NCBI RefSeq assembly: GCF_003286085.1
Contig: NW_020825356.1
Coordinates: 930,001-994,000 of the forward strand
Direction of reading: 5' to 3'
DNA from: Drosophila persimilis
Taxonomy: Eukaryota; Arthropoda; Insecta; Diptera; Drosophilidae
Length of the DNA stretch: 64,000 nucleotides
This document shows positions 1-13,600 of the stretch, piece by piece. The position numbers and the translations under genes are program-made. Numbering within the stretch: the stretch's first letter is position 1; each line of letters begins with the position of its first letter. The notes below the pieces were generated by a model, which was not told where the DNA came from, did no database searches, and saw only the letters and a program-made list of their open reading frames with translations.

Positions 1-228
1 CACGAGGAGCAGTTGGCCAATGGCGGCGGTGCGGGGCCGATCTATCCGCGGCCCATGTACCATTACGATCCCACCATGGGCCCCCTCCCCCCGGGCTTTT
101 CCGCCATTAATCTGTCCGTGAAGATGGCCGCTGCCCAGGCAGCCGCCGCTGCAGCCGCCTATCAGAACCAGCAGCAGCAGCAGCAGCAACAACAGCAGCA
201 GCAACACCACCAGCAGCAGCAGCAACAG

Positions 229-266
<38 letters not shown>

Positions 267-3200
267 CGGCAAACAGAGCTCCTCGCCCACCCCGAACGTT
301 GGAGGCGTGCCAGCGCCAGCGGTAGACCTATCCGGGTCCACATCGGTGACCTCCTCCAGTCCGCACGGTTTCAATTCACCAGCCTCCCACAACCAATACA
401 ACCAGCGCATGGGCAACGGCAGCCCCCAGCCGGGGGCCAGTCCGAACATAGCCAGCCCCCAGGTGCCCAGTCCGCAGGGCCAGACCCTGGACCTCAGTGT
501 CACCCGGCTCCCACACAGGTAAGCAGACAGCACTCGACAGTTTCCAGCACAGCATCCACCAGATCACTCATTAGTTGGGATTACAGCATCATCACCAGTC
601 CCCAGTACGGCGCCGATGGCCTTGTCGTGGGTCATGCCCAGGGATTTGGCAGCGGAGCACCCGGCGCCCTAGGTCCCAACGGACCGCCACGTTCCCCCCA
701 AATGGAGCCCGTCGACTTCAGCGGCCCGCCGCGACCATTAGGCTTCGGACTGGTCGGACACATCAGTGGACCGCGGCCCTACAGCCGTGAATCCACACCG
801 GACAGCGGCGGCTCTCATTACATCGAGACGTACAGAGATCCGAGCGGTAAGTAACCCATAAAAAAGGACGAAACAGTTCTATTGTACCCTGTAAACTCAT
901 CGGAGTTTAAAACCCGTCGGTTTAACTACATATATGCCTCGTATTCCCCTTGAGTGCAATACATTTCCATGCTTACTGTCAGATATGTGTAGTATTTAAT
1001 AATGTGAAACATTCTTTGGAACCACCCGTCACCAATCCGGCAAAGAATACTTACACATAAACGCCGCGAGCATGCCTTTCCAGGACCAGCGTTAAATATG
1101 ATCTCTTTGTTCTTCCAGGGTACTCCCCGCATCCCGGATACGGTATGGTGGTGCAGTCGGACTATCCTCCGGCTGGCTATCATGGCTATGGTCCAGCCGC
1201 GTATCAGTGCAGCAATCCGTATGCCACGGCGGTAGGCCCCGGCGGCTATCCGACACCCGTCTCCGGCGGCTATTCGCCCAGCCCGGCCACCTGCTACTCG
1301 ATGCCACCGCCACAGCACATACCGCAGCACGACAAGACCAAGGATGGGTAAGTCCGCGCTTAGGATGCGCCTCGGAGAGATGCTCCCTGTGCCTGTAGTA
1401 ATGTAATGAATTATGCACCAAGGGACACGACCATGTGTGAAAATATCCTACACTCGACAAAAAACTGTTCCAAGTTTATTCAACGGACAACTTTTCTAGT
1501 TGAAGCAGCTTCTACATATTAAATGTTTGCTTTTATTATTGTGGGAAATATGAATTTGGGAACATGCAAATGTTGGAAGAACAGAACAAAATGTTTATTG
1601 TAGATTATTTTGTCTATGTATTCTATATCGGACAGTGTCCCACCACCACCTGATCTGAGCTCCGCTTCAAAAAAAGGGTCATTAAAGCTTTCAGGCACAT
1701 CACTGGCGGACCACTGTGTCACAGACCCGGGACTTTAATATTTATGATTACGGCGGAGAGTTGACGCAGAGCGGTCATAAAACCAGTCCCAGTCTTAGTC
1801 CCACTCCCCACTCACAGGCAGATGGTTTAATGAAACTTTAAAACTGAAAGTTTCAAGACCAAAGTCTTAGCCACCACACACGCAAGCCCCCCACACACAC
1901 ACACACTCACAAACACACATAGAGGGAGCAATCTTATCTGGCCAAGAGCACTCTTAGCACTCTTGGCCTGATTTAATACTTTTGGGTCAGCCAGTAATCC
2001 CTTTGTACGTATGTTCCATCCCGAACCATCCACAGATTGACGGGCTGCTCGCGCTCGGACCGGAATCATCTGCAGTCTCACTCGCAGGAGCTCAAGTGCC
2101 CCACACCCGGCTGCGACGGCTCCGGCCATGTGACCGGCAACTACTCATCGCACCGCAGCCTCTCCGGATGTCCCCGGGCCAACAAGCCCAAGAGCAAGCC
2201 GCGCGATGGCCAGGACTCGGAGCCGCTGCGGTGTCCCATACCAGGATGCGATGGCTCCGGTCACTCCACCGGCAAGTTCCTCTCCCACAGAAGGTGAGTT
2301 GGGTTTGCCGATTTGGGATCTGGGATGTCGGCTGTTCGATTCTGCATTGGTTTTCTATAAAAGGGATGGATATCTGTCTATTCCAGTGCTTCGGGCTGTC
2401 CCATAGCCAATCGGAACAAGATGAGGGTCCTGGAAGCTGGGGGCACTGTGGAGCAGCACAAGGCCGCTGTGGCCGCTGCCACAGCTATGAAGTTCGATGG
2501 TAAGATCCCCGAAGAGACCTCAACAGAAGCTTTAATGATCCCAATCGTTCTATTGAACTATTTCTTCCAATCTTCCCTCTGTTTTTCTCTTTCTTCAGCC
2601 TGCACCACTGTTGGAGGCCAGGGAATCAAGAAGCCCAAATTCGACGAGGTCACCATGGTCTATCCCAAGGGCTATACTGGTAAGTGTCAAGGTCTCTATC
2701 TCTCCTTCTCCTTCTCTCTCTGTCTCTGCATCTCTCTCTTGCGCGTTTTTTTTCTGTTATGAACTGGGCCCATTGCCATTATACTACCCCACCTCCTCTC
2801 AAACAGGGCGGAGGTGGGGTCATAATGGCATTTTCATAAAGTCTGCAACACACAGAAGAATAATAAGGCCGAACCCGAAATGAAATGATGAAATTATTTG
2901 TTATAGTTTTAAAAAGTGATGATCGCCGGTCCAATGAGAAAACTATCCACTAAATATGGTTCCAAAGGACTCTCAAATTCCAAAGATACAACCACCAGAC
3001 AGTGGTCTCCTTCAAAGTCTCCTGATATTGGATATGCAGACTTTTGTTAATTTTACATGAAAAATCCACGGGCGTTACATTCAAAGCTCTTGATCTTTTA
3101 AATGATTGGAATCACTTTAGCTTCTTGACAATTTCCACTAGAAAAAAGCCGTTCTTTTCAGAAAGAGATCTTGAGAGCTAAAGCCCCATTAAAGTGTAAC

Positions 3201-6200
3201 TTAAGTGCTAAAATGTTAGTCATCTTCATGCATTCCAACTTTCATCGCTTCCACTATAGAACTACCCTAAGATTCGTAGAAATCTCTTTCGAAAATATTT
3301 TAAAAATATTAAAAATAAAAAAACAAATCGAAACGGGTACTGAGAAATAGGGCTCCGAAATTCTTCTCTGTTGTTGCTCGCTTTTAATCGAAAAAACTTT
3401 CGGTTGGAGTTTTGTGTGCGTGTGCTAACGTCAAAAAAAGTATACAAACAAAAAATTGAAAAAGAATAGATAATCGTAATCGTAAAGACATGAGTTACAA
3501 GTATATTCAAAGATGAAAGACTTTATTTTTGGTTTTGGTTTCGGAAAATGCAAAAAATAAAATATAATAAAACCATACGAATAGGAAATATAAATTCCAG
3601 ACAAAATTTATCGTTTTCAAATTAAAGAGGATACGGGCTATGAAAAACCCCAACAATCCAACACCAAAATCCCCAAAACCCCACTCCACAAACCAACCAA
3701 TAAATCCTCTATTAACCCGGTACATAACATGAACGATCGACCCGTTGAGATCTCTAAGCACGCACACACAACTGTATCCTCTGAATATCCTTGTGTGTGT
3801 GTGTGCCTAGAGAACAAGAGAAACTAAAGCAACCAAGAAGATAATACAAAAAGAGAAAGAAACAAAAGAAAAAGCAAAACATTTAAATTCCTAGTTTTAA
3901 TTCTAATTTAATTCTGTGTTCCTTCTTTTCGTTTCGTTTCATGGTTTTTGTTGGCGTTGTCTTTTAGATTACGCAACATTTTGTATCGGTGCCGAGTATC
4001 TACTGTAGATAGAAAACGAAACTGATCAAAAACAGCCCGAAATACCGAAATACCGAAATACCGAAAACATGAAACCACAACCACCAACCAAAAATAAATG
4101 AAAATGCAAATGAAAAACGAGAAAACGAAAAGCGAAAAGCGAAAAACGAAACTGCAATTGCACCAGCAAACAAAATCAAAAGAAGAACAGAAATACAGAA
4201 ATACAGACACCCCCAAATAAAACAAATAAAACAAAAAACATAGCATACATGTATGTGTGTATATAAATACATGCATATATATGTATATGTAGTATATAGA
4301 GAAGATATGTTGTGTATATACATATATATACAGCAAATTGTTATACAACCCACACAAAAATCAAAAAATTCAAGTCTACCACAAAAAATGTACATACAAA
4401 TATTCCCAGAAGGTCTGTCGATCAAGGTAAGCCCCGAAGATACATACATCCATACAAACATATGTCCATTAAAGATGAAAACACACACTGCCAATCATAT
4501 CCAATCACGGCCACATCACCCATCACCACAGTCCCCACCACTCAGAGCCACAACTATACTCGTACACTCCAACACCCCAACACACACCACATCACAGCCC
4601 AGCCACTCTACGCAGGGCACAGCGATTCACTCGGTGTTTGAGGCACACACTGTGATCTACTCGTACCCATATAAAGATAGCTTCCTGTTTCCTGAGCCCG
4701 TAGCTTTCGAACGCAGCTTCACCGAAAGGTTCCTTTCGACGTTGACGCGTGATTGTCAATTTGCCGTTCAAACGAAATCGATAAGCTTATTTTCCGACTC
4801 AAAGAGTACAATGGAATGAAACAAAAAGTGAATAACAGAACATGCTCTCAATAAAGTGTTCCACATTCCTCAGTGTCTTCCTCAGGCATCCTTATGCCAA
4901 AGCATGGTTCCACGTTCAGTGTTGTACGAGTATTTTACTTTCAATGTTTTAATGCTGTAATTTCCAAGGGGGGTTTCACGTTCAGCGATGCATGTGCGTG
5001 CAGTATGAATTTGTCATCAAGCTGTTCCACATTCTCTGTCCCACGCACTCTATGATCCACTCACCCACCAACCCAACCCACACACGCTCCGATTGAGTTG
5101 CTAGCACACGCGCACATAGAAAACCCGTGGAATGCCAGAGACAAGACTAAAAAAACTAAAAATCAAGATTAAAAACAGAAGAAAAACAAAAAAATAGTTC
5201 CTAAGAGAGCGCTATCGGCTACACCCACTAACTGTGTCCTTTGACCTACCCTTCTCTCTCCCATCAACCATCCTACTCCACCATGCAGGAGGAAGCGGCC
5301 TGGACATTGTCATGAGCGGCGTGGGCAGCTCCGGCGGTGTTGGCGGCGTGGGCGGCATTGGCCTCAACGTCAACGTTGGCCTCGGAGTGACCAGCAGCAG
5401 CAACAGTGCCCACAGCAGTCTCAGCAGCAGCAACAACAACAACAACGGAAACGGAAACGGCGGAAACAACGAGAAGAGCGGAACGGCGCCTGCCTCCGGC
5501 AACGGTAGCGACGATCTGAACACTCTGGAGGCCGAGATCTCCGAGCTGCAGCGGGAGAACGCCCGAGTCGAGTCGCAGATGATGCGGCTCAAGTCCGACA
5601 TCAATGCGATGGAGTCGCAGCTGAGCACCAGCGATCGGGTACGTAGGCTCAGGTTCGTTGACGGCAACAAATTATGAGAACTAACACCATATCTAACTAG
5701 GCTAAGTGCACCCTTTTCCCTTTGCCCTGTGTAGCGCAATATGATGGTCATAGGGAAAGTTTAACGCGCCGAAAAGTTTGGCCAGACTTGTCGGTCGGGA
5801 GGGGGCTGGGGTTGCCTAAACTTTGACTCAAAACGAGACTTTGAGTGGAGTTCTTTCCCCCGAGTTCTTGTTATTTTTTTCATTTTTTTTTTTTCTTGTT
5901 TTTCCCGAAGTACTGTCTATCGGCACCTGAGTTTTGTCTTAACACTTTTCAAGGACGTCTCCAAAGCTCCCGACAAAGGGCTGAAACAATGAGCCAAAGT
6001 ACAGCAAAGCAAAGTAAAGGGGAAACTTTTATCAGCCGCATTTCACGTCGACTCGTCATTGAACTAACTGTATTAACTTTGTCAAATTGTCGACTAAAAC
6101 ACAGGAAAGGACTCTCGCGGTCATTCCTATAAGTAGCCCTAATAGTGGTCCGATTCCAATTAAACTGTTATGGCACAATAATCAAAAAAGTTTTGTTGGA

Positions 6201-6687
6201 TTAACTTTATAAACAAGTAGGTAAGACTATAATGTAATTGCACAGTGAAGGCAAAGTGATGACAGCTAATTTGGTCATTTGATATATGCAATATGTGTCC
6301 TTTGCCAAGGCTTTCCCTTGGTCTGAAGTGGAAAATGAGCCCCAAATTCCGTTTTAATGTATGTACATATAGTTTGAACATATATACATATGTACATATT
6401 TCAGAGCTATGGATCTTCACAGCGTGAAGCGCAATATACATATCCATTGAATTTTTCCAGTTGGAATTATTTACTGTTCCAAGACGAGAAGGAATCAGCG
6501 CTAGATTTGAAACAACCCGAAATGCAGTTTTGATATTCACCCCTCTCCATCAGAGTGTGACAGCTAACCAATCGGTGACGTTGCATCCGCACTGCATCTG
6601 TGGCAGCGAATCAGATTCCACTAGGTAGCAGGAGAGTGGAGAGGTGGCAGGAGACAGACACACCCCTAAACACAAGCGTCAAGCTCC

Positions 6688-6727
<40 letters not shown>

Positions 6728-8969
6728 TGTCCCTAGACCACAAGGAGTGTGAGTGTCAGTGTCAGTATGTGTTTTGGTGTGTGTGTGATGCTGGTCATGC
6801 GCAGGCAGCTGCAGCCCCGTCAGAGGCGAGGCGCCAGCCCAACACGCAGCCAGCAAATCGCAGAACACCATTCGATTTGCTCCTAAAGCGGACAAAGAAA
6901 AAAGAAAGAAAGCAGCACCAAAAAGAAATACACCAAATAACTGTGCTACGGTCAAAGCAGAGCATAGGCAGAGGCAGCGACAGCGGCAGCAAGCAAGGGA
7001 AGAGGTGAAGCAGTACAAGCAGTACAAGCAGTAGCACAAGCATCGGAGAAAGCACCAGCCGAAGCAGAGAGCCAGCAGTGTTTTCGCAGTAGCAGAGCAC
7101 AGGCAGAGGCAGTGGCAGAGGCAACGGCAACGGCAACGGCAGAGGGCACAAACCGTATCCGACGCAGCAGCAGAGGCAAAGGCAGACAGCATTAACCTTT
7201 CGTAGCCTCCGCAGTGGGGAAGGGGAGACATGTGCGTGTGTGTGTGTGAGTGAGTGTCAGCTCTAACAACTCCGAATAGCGAAAGGCAAAGTTGAAAAAA
7301 ATAACGGAACCTGCTTTTCCTCTCTCCCTCTCGTTTGTGCTCGTGACGGCATCGTCGATGATTCGTCCTCTGAACATTTTTTTCTGCTTCTCTTATTGTT
7401 GTTGTGCCTCCTTCTTGCTCTTCATTTCTTGTCACCCACTCTCTTTTTTTATTCGTGTGTTTGGTGCGTCCTTATTGGAATTTCAATTTGCCTGAGATAC
7501 ATAAATCCGTACATACATGCTCGTATGTGCACATAACGAATCATGAGTGGGTGTGTGTTTGGGTGGGAGTGTGAGTGAGCGAGGTGCATACATATGTTTA
7601 GAGGTAGAAAAGTCCAACCCTCCCCATACCACGGGGTCGCCGACAGCCAAACGACTGGCCAGCCCTCAAATTCCAATCGAAAGGAACAGCCCTAACCTTC
7701 AATTCGAAACGAAACAAACTACACCTCCATTTCGATAATATCCCCAAGTTCCATTTGAAAGGAACCTAGTTCGAACTCCTTTTGAAATGGACAGCACCAA
7801 GCAAATAATTACAACCCGAATTTATCTATCGAACCACTCGTGCATTGACATTAAGATACACGGCACACAGTTTCTATTGGAAATATACTATTGGAAAAAT
7901 ATACTTGCTTAAGTGTAACATCACAGAGATCTGATTGGTCCCTAGGTGTCTGGGGTTTGAAAAACATAGTTGAAGCCTTCAGCCGTGACCATCGTATTAG
8001 TATAGTTCATTCCCCAACTCCATCCCTCGCACCGCCAGCTTGAAGACTTTCTAACCACCTCAATAACCTATTTTCTTCCCATCCCCATAGGAGGCATCTC
8101 CATTGAGCGGCCATCAGCAGCAGCAGCGCTCCTCCAATGTGGCCATGGCTTCACCCAGCGGACAATCGCCTTTCGCCAGCGTCAGCTCCACCAGCGGGAC
8201 CGGAACAGGTCCCGCAACCAGCTCCAGCAACAACAACGGAAACGGAAGCAACGATCTGGGCCACTCGATCAGCAGCCTGACGCCAGGTACCGGGAACAGC
8301 AACCCAAACACGAATGTGGGTGGCATGATGTCGCATGCCCCGGTGGACGGGAGTGTAGCCCCGCCCAATGCCAACCTAAACAACTACTACGAGAGCTTGC
8401 GCAACAACGTGATCACGCTGCTGGAGCACGTGCGTTTGCCGCCGCCACCGGCACCACCCACTTCGGTCTCCGTCTCGGCCTCGATCGCCGGCGGCCAGGT
8501 GGTGTCGGGGCATGGCCTGGACAGCGTGTGTGCCGGGGGTCAACTGGTAGCCGGAAGCGGCGGAGATCACGCCACGGCCTACTCCACATTGCTGCCGCCA
8601 CCGCCACCACCCCCATCGGCCAGCAGCGGGGGTATTGGTGGCGGAATGTACGGTCATCAGGGTGGGACGGGTACTGGTGGTGGCCCGCCCCCGGGTCCGC
8701 CGCCGGTGCCACCGCATCATGCCTACACCGTGCATCATCCCGTCAGCTATGCCCACCCACACTCGCATCCGCACGGACATCCACACGGTCACCCACACCC
8801 GCACCCGCATCCGCACGAGCATTTCGACTCGTACATCTCCAAGCTGCAGTCGCTCTGCGTTCCGCCCGATGTCTATGCCCTGCCCGACGACGCCGAGCGG
8901 ACCGTCTACAACTCGGTGAAGCCAAGCATGCACCAGGACTACGGCAAACTGATGCCGACACCCATCTAA
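1..8969 (+). CDS. CG43689: MYT1-like C2HC zinc-finger transcription factor, 3' eight exons (5' end outside window)
   Basis: Coding exons join in one frame: <1-518, 587-846, 1119-1347, 2036-2293, 2387-2499, 2599-2679, 5289-5638, 8091-8969; all introns are GT-AG and the sum (2688 nt) ends at TAA 8967-8969, giving 895 codons in the window. Order of parts: Ala-rich and long Gln tract, Ser/Pro-rich linker, two C2HC fingers of the MYT1 type (each [14 protein letters not shown]..., exon 4; the second finishes across the intron as SASGCP in exon 5), a predicted coiled coil (exon 7, [18 protein letters not shown]), then Gly/Pro/His-rich sequence and a conserved-looking C terminus ([14 protein letters not shown]). 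MYT1/MYT1L proteins are DNA-binding regulators of neural genes; binding and nuclear location follow from the family. The gene name is from memory of the fly MYT1L homologue. The start codon lies left of the window. Confidence 0.9.
169..264 (+). repeat. CAG/CAA polyglutamine tract in the MYT1-like gene
   Basis: Mixed CAG and CAA codons encode about 30 Gln interrupted by two His. The CAA interruptions make it less pure than an expandable CAG tract. The same stretch is open in the antisense frames as poly-Cys and poly-Ala shadows, which are not genes. Confidence 0.9.
2680..5288 (+). other. Long intron of the MYT1-like gene
   Basis: It is bounded by GG|GTAAG at 2680 and ATGCAG|GAGG at 5288. It is AT-rich, with T- and A-rich runs, a TG run near 3791-3803 and ATG/TATA-rich simple sequence at 4240-4330. 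I see no coding exon or recognisable mobile element; the long antisense frames at 3.9-4.5 kb are low-complexity. Confidence 0.7.
5639..8090 (+). other. Long intron of the MYT1-like gene with CA and GGCA simple repeats
   Basis: It is bounded by CGG|GTACGT at 5639 and CCCATAG|GAGG at 8090. It contains an (AC)n run at about 6694-6724, GCA/GGCA-rich purine sequence at 6955-7190 and a (GT)n run near 7231-7250. The antisense 274-codon frame at 6611-7435 is made of this simple sequence and is not supported as a gene. Confidence 0.7.
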
Positions 8970-10620
8970 GCGAGGAGGATATCAAAGCAAAAGTTGGTAG
9001 CCCCGATGTCCCGTCCAGGGTTCGTGAGTGTAAATATACTACCAATAGAGTGGAGAAGTGGCGGCTTCAGTGTCGGCCCCATAAAACGGACTATAAGAAT
9101 TGTGGTGGGGATATTTGCTTTAACCTGAAGAACGAGACATCTCCCAGCCCAAGGATCTTTATGTAGCGCATAGATACATATGTGTAGAAATCTACGTATA
9201 TATTGAGTCCGCCTGGAAAACGGACAGATCCTTTTCCTAGTGTTAGATTGAGCTGTTGCACATCCTATATCCTAGACGCTTTCGTCGTGTTGATAGAAAC
9301 TGTATAAAAATTAAAACCTAAAGTAAGTGAGTAATAATATTCATAATACGATTTACGATTAACATTTTTTTTGTCTGTATCAAATACTAAAAAAAAAAAC
9401 TATAAGTTATAGAAACTTATAAATAAATATAGTAGTAGGAGTTTGAAAAAGTATATGTTTAATGTAGGCCATTTGTTTGGTGTTGATGTCTTGGTCAATT
9501 TTTTGCATACGAAATGGATAATATTCTTAAATATTTAATCAGCCCCTCCACCCACACACAAAACCCCAACCCCAACCCTAACCCCACCCCAGCCCCAAAC
9601 CCGAGTTCTAGCCCCTCAAAGTAAGTTTAGTTTAGAGGAAAAGTCAAACACCAAAAGTGGAGATACAAAAATAATAAAAACATAAACGGGAAATATATTC
9701 AATACCAAAGTTAGAGGATGTAATCGTGTTACTTTTTTTTGTTTTTTTTTTTTATTGTAATATTGGAAATTAATGGAAAAACGTGTGTGTAATATCAAGA
9801 GAACACCTACAACTAGATGTATGGTGTATGGGTATGTATGACTTTTGTGGTTGGGAGCAGGGAATACATATGAATGTTCCATAAAAGATCATACACGGAG
9901 TATATGAATATATATATATGCGTGGTTGTCTCTGTAGGATCATAAGTTTTAATGTGACCCCATTGCCGGAATTGGCAAAAGGCATCAACCAAGCCGCCAC
10001 AAACGAAAAGCAAATTGCGAAAAAATCAATGAAAATAAATAGGCTAAAATTCAGTGCAATACATTCAAAAAAGAATAGCGAAAAACCAAAAGCATAAATA
10101 ATATAATTGTGTAATCTTAAGTAACAAAAAAGTAGTTGAACATAATGTCACCTTTTTTTGTATCGTCTTACGTCTAATCATAACATTAAATATAACTAAA
10201 CGAAAAGAAGAGGGAGATAAGGAAAATAAATTCCTAGAGAGACGGAGAAGAGGGCACCCAAACCAAAAGGTAATTTAGACGAATTTTAAAAAATTAAATT
10301 AAATTTAAACAAAAAAACAAAGCAAACCAGAAAATTAAAACCGGAAAACGGAAAGCAAACAGTATGGAATAATAGCAGGCTTAAAAGATTCATTGTACTT
10401 AATGAAGTCATAAATTATGATGATAAACAAAATTACACTAAAATAAATATAAATAAAAAAAATATTATATATATATATGAGTATATATATTATAATATTG
10501 TATTGTATGACAAGAAAATTCTGTAATTTACAAACGAAAAATATTTTATGTGATCATTGTCATTTTTTTTTTTAATATTACAAGAAATAAATAATTCGAA
10601 TACCAAATAAAGGATATACA
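8970..10620 (+). other. Probable 3' UTR of the MYT1-like gene
   Basis: AT-rich, gene-free sequence follows the stop codon. Several AATAAA hexamers occur (for example near 9421 and in the cluster around 10585-10610). The true polyadenylation site cannot be chosen from sequence alone, so the right border is approximate. Confidence 0.5.
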
Positions 10621-13600
10621 CAACATGATGTCTGGATGTTTCCAATGCGGGTCTTCGGGGAATATTTATATGGGACTAGAGACCATCGATCGGAAGATTC
10701 AAGACACAAACCAATCAATCTTTATGGGAGACTGGTTCAGATAAATAAAAACAAAAGCAGCGTTTAACCGCCGAGAGAAAGCGTTCAGGGCTTATGCCAG
10801 AAACCAACTACCATTTATGCTCATATATTTTTGCTTTTTCCAAGTTTTAGAGGTCCTTGTTCTGTAAGAAAAAAGCTGCGTTTAGCTCAACACAGCCTAA
10901 ACATTTGTATATGCATATTATTTTAAATGTAAATATTATGGTATATATGCGGAGGGAGGAATGTAAACCGATCTTCCCCAACCAGTTCGTAAACTATAAT
11001 TGTTTTGGAGTTCTGGTACCACCAACGTGGGAGGAGTCGTTTCTAGAGGCACAACAACAGATTTCATGTTGTCTTGAACGCTAATTAGGAATAAATTATT
11101 TAATAGATTCATTTATAATCTTGGATGTTTCTAATATCGGCAGTGAACTTCCGCTCCCGTTGGTGTGTAAAAAGGATCGATCAGCATATGATTTTTCTTC
11201 AATATTAAGCAGCATGTTACTGCATATTACACAACTTAATTTTACTACCAGAAAAGTAAATATGTAAGCGGTTAAGATTTGTTGGGCTTGAATCTTGCTG
11301 TTGCATATTCCAGAGTTTCAACTATTGATTCAGATAACTGTACGAACTAAAACTAATTAACTCTTTTCGCTTATTAATTTGCTACAAATATTCCAATATT
11401 TTCCTCTTTTCTTTGCCTTACATTAGCATAAATCAGTAGGAACATTTCTTATTTCTTTTTTTTTTTTTTTGGTGTGGATGGGTTCCGGCCTGACAATCGA
11501 ATGAAAAATGCTCAGCAATTTCTTGGCAACATTTTTAATTTCAATTAGCCCGGGCACTGACCAGGAGAAACCTCCGTCCACCGCTAAACGATGAAGGATG
11601 AAGGCGAACCCATGGGGCATGGAGGCAGAGATTGGGGACTGGTGAGGATTGCAATGTTTTCTGGTTTGCTGCCACTTGATTTATGTGGCTACATTAGAAA
11701 TTCCGCACATAGCGAGTCCCAACTACATACATACATGTGTACATACATATGTGTGCGAAAGGGAAATTTAGATGGGTTGAGCGTGAAAAAGAGCTATAAA
11801 TGGGTTCAGAGTCAGAGGAAAATACACACGCTGTAACACGGAGTGAGAGAAGTAGTTGAAAGTTGACTAAGTGATTGCCAAAAAAAATAACTAAAAGCGA
11901 ACACGGCCAAACACAATTAGAGCCGAAAACGAACTTCAATGAGAGGTTGAATGTGGGTTTTATCTAGTGGAATGGGGGCTCTGTAGTTTTGCTATTGACC
12001 AGCATGGAATATTTTTGGCTACCACCTAAGCACTCAAAGGGTTAAGCGCACAGAGGGCTGAGGGGGTAAAAACGCCTTCTGCAAATGAGGGCAAAGGGTT
12101 CTTCGGTTCAGGGTCTGGGTCCCCCGTGGGGCCCCGGTCCGGGTCAAGCTTTGGTTTCTGGGTTTGCTCGTGTGAGCCGCAAAAATATTTGCATAGTTAC
12201 CTTTAATGTGGTTCGACAGCGTTTCAGCAGTGGAGCTCGGTTCAGAACGTTTCAGATTGGTTCGGTTTGGTTCAAAATGGAGTGAAGTGGAGTGGAGTTG
12301 AGTTCAGTCTCGATGCAAAAGTTCTTCAACAACAAACGAACAAAAGTTTTCTTTGCACACACACACAGACACAGACACACATGTATATGTATGCGCTGGC
12401 ATGTAATTTAAAATGAAAAATTCTATTCTTTTGACACAAACACACTCACACATACACATACACAAACACATCCATATACGTCAACAAGCATTGATTTCAT
12501 TTGCATAAATAAGGAAAAACTCGAATGGGGAACTCGACGAAAGTCTGCGGGTACCACGGGGTTGCTGGTCGGAGGTTGCACGGTACAGGGTGTGTGCATG
12601 GGGGCACCCTGTCTGTCCTCATGATAACGTTCCGCAAACGAAACTATTGCCTACTTTTGTGCGCCAAGCATAGACAATCGAAGCCCGACACTGTGGTTCG
12701 AGATTCGCCAATCCTTACATGAAAAATCACATGAAAAAACTCGAAGATTTTGTAGTAGATTTTGTTTTCGTCATCCGAACTATATTTTCCATTCTCCAAC
12801 ATTACAATGGTCTTGACCGGAACAAAAAAACACGGTACATAACTCCTGATAAATAATGCATGATACATTCTGCGGGTTCAACTGTTTGTACATGAATGTT
12901 GTTTCTGCTATGATGCCCTTAGGCAATTTTCGTGAAGATTCGAGGATGTTTGGTCTCCAGGTAGCCCGTTCCCATACGTTGCCCGCTCAATGTATTTTAA
13001 TTACTCTGCATGTCACTGTGCAACGCACTCTTGCCTCCCCCTCTACCACCCCCATCTAGCTGGATCTCCACCCATTCATACGCTGTGGGCAACGGCAGTC
13101 AAAAATCGCATAAATTAAAAAACTGCACACACTCACGCACAGACAGAGATACATAGAGAAAGCGACGGCGGAATGAGATTGGGGTGGAGAAATGGCAACC
13201 CTTTGTAAAGCTCACACACACACACAGCTGTCGCTCACCACCAAGGAAGTAATAAAGTATCTCGAAAGTAACTTATTAACCATGCTGACAACGCTGCCAG
13301 CTCCTGGAGTGCTCCCTCGTAGCTCCAGAGCCGGAGCCAGGCTCTGTCTGTACACATACCTCAAAGACAGACGGGGGATGAGCTGTGAGGTAGTCATGTT
13401 TCATGTTTGCTAATTGCAAGTCGATTTTTCATTTCACATTTCTCTCCAGAGTGTCGTACTGGACCTGAACCTCAGATACAACCTGAACCCCAAAACCGAA
13501 CCTCATCCCAGCTAGAGAGATGGAGACGGAGCACCACAACCTGAAGCTGGACAAGGAACTGATTGAGTCTGGGACTCCCCGGCCGTAAGTGGAATTTGTT

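Noticed and set aside
3908..4494. Minus-strand Phe/Cys/Ile-rich frames up to 164 codons
   Set aside because: AT-rich low-complexity intron sequence.
6611..7435. 274-codon minus-strand Cys/Leu-rich frame
   Set aside because: Made of CA, GCA and GGCA simple repeats inside an intron.
8528..9166. 212-codon frame overlapping the last MYT1-like exon
   Set aside because: Alternative frame of a GC-rich exon with biased codons; Arg/Ala-rich and without ATG context or domain.
13435..13590. Acceptor-like CTCTCCAG followed by a coding-like stretch
   Set aside because: No donor-linked partner exon, frame or domain; left as intergenic.
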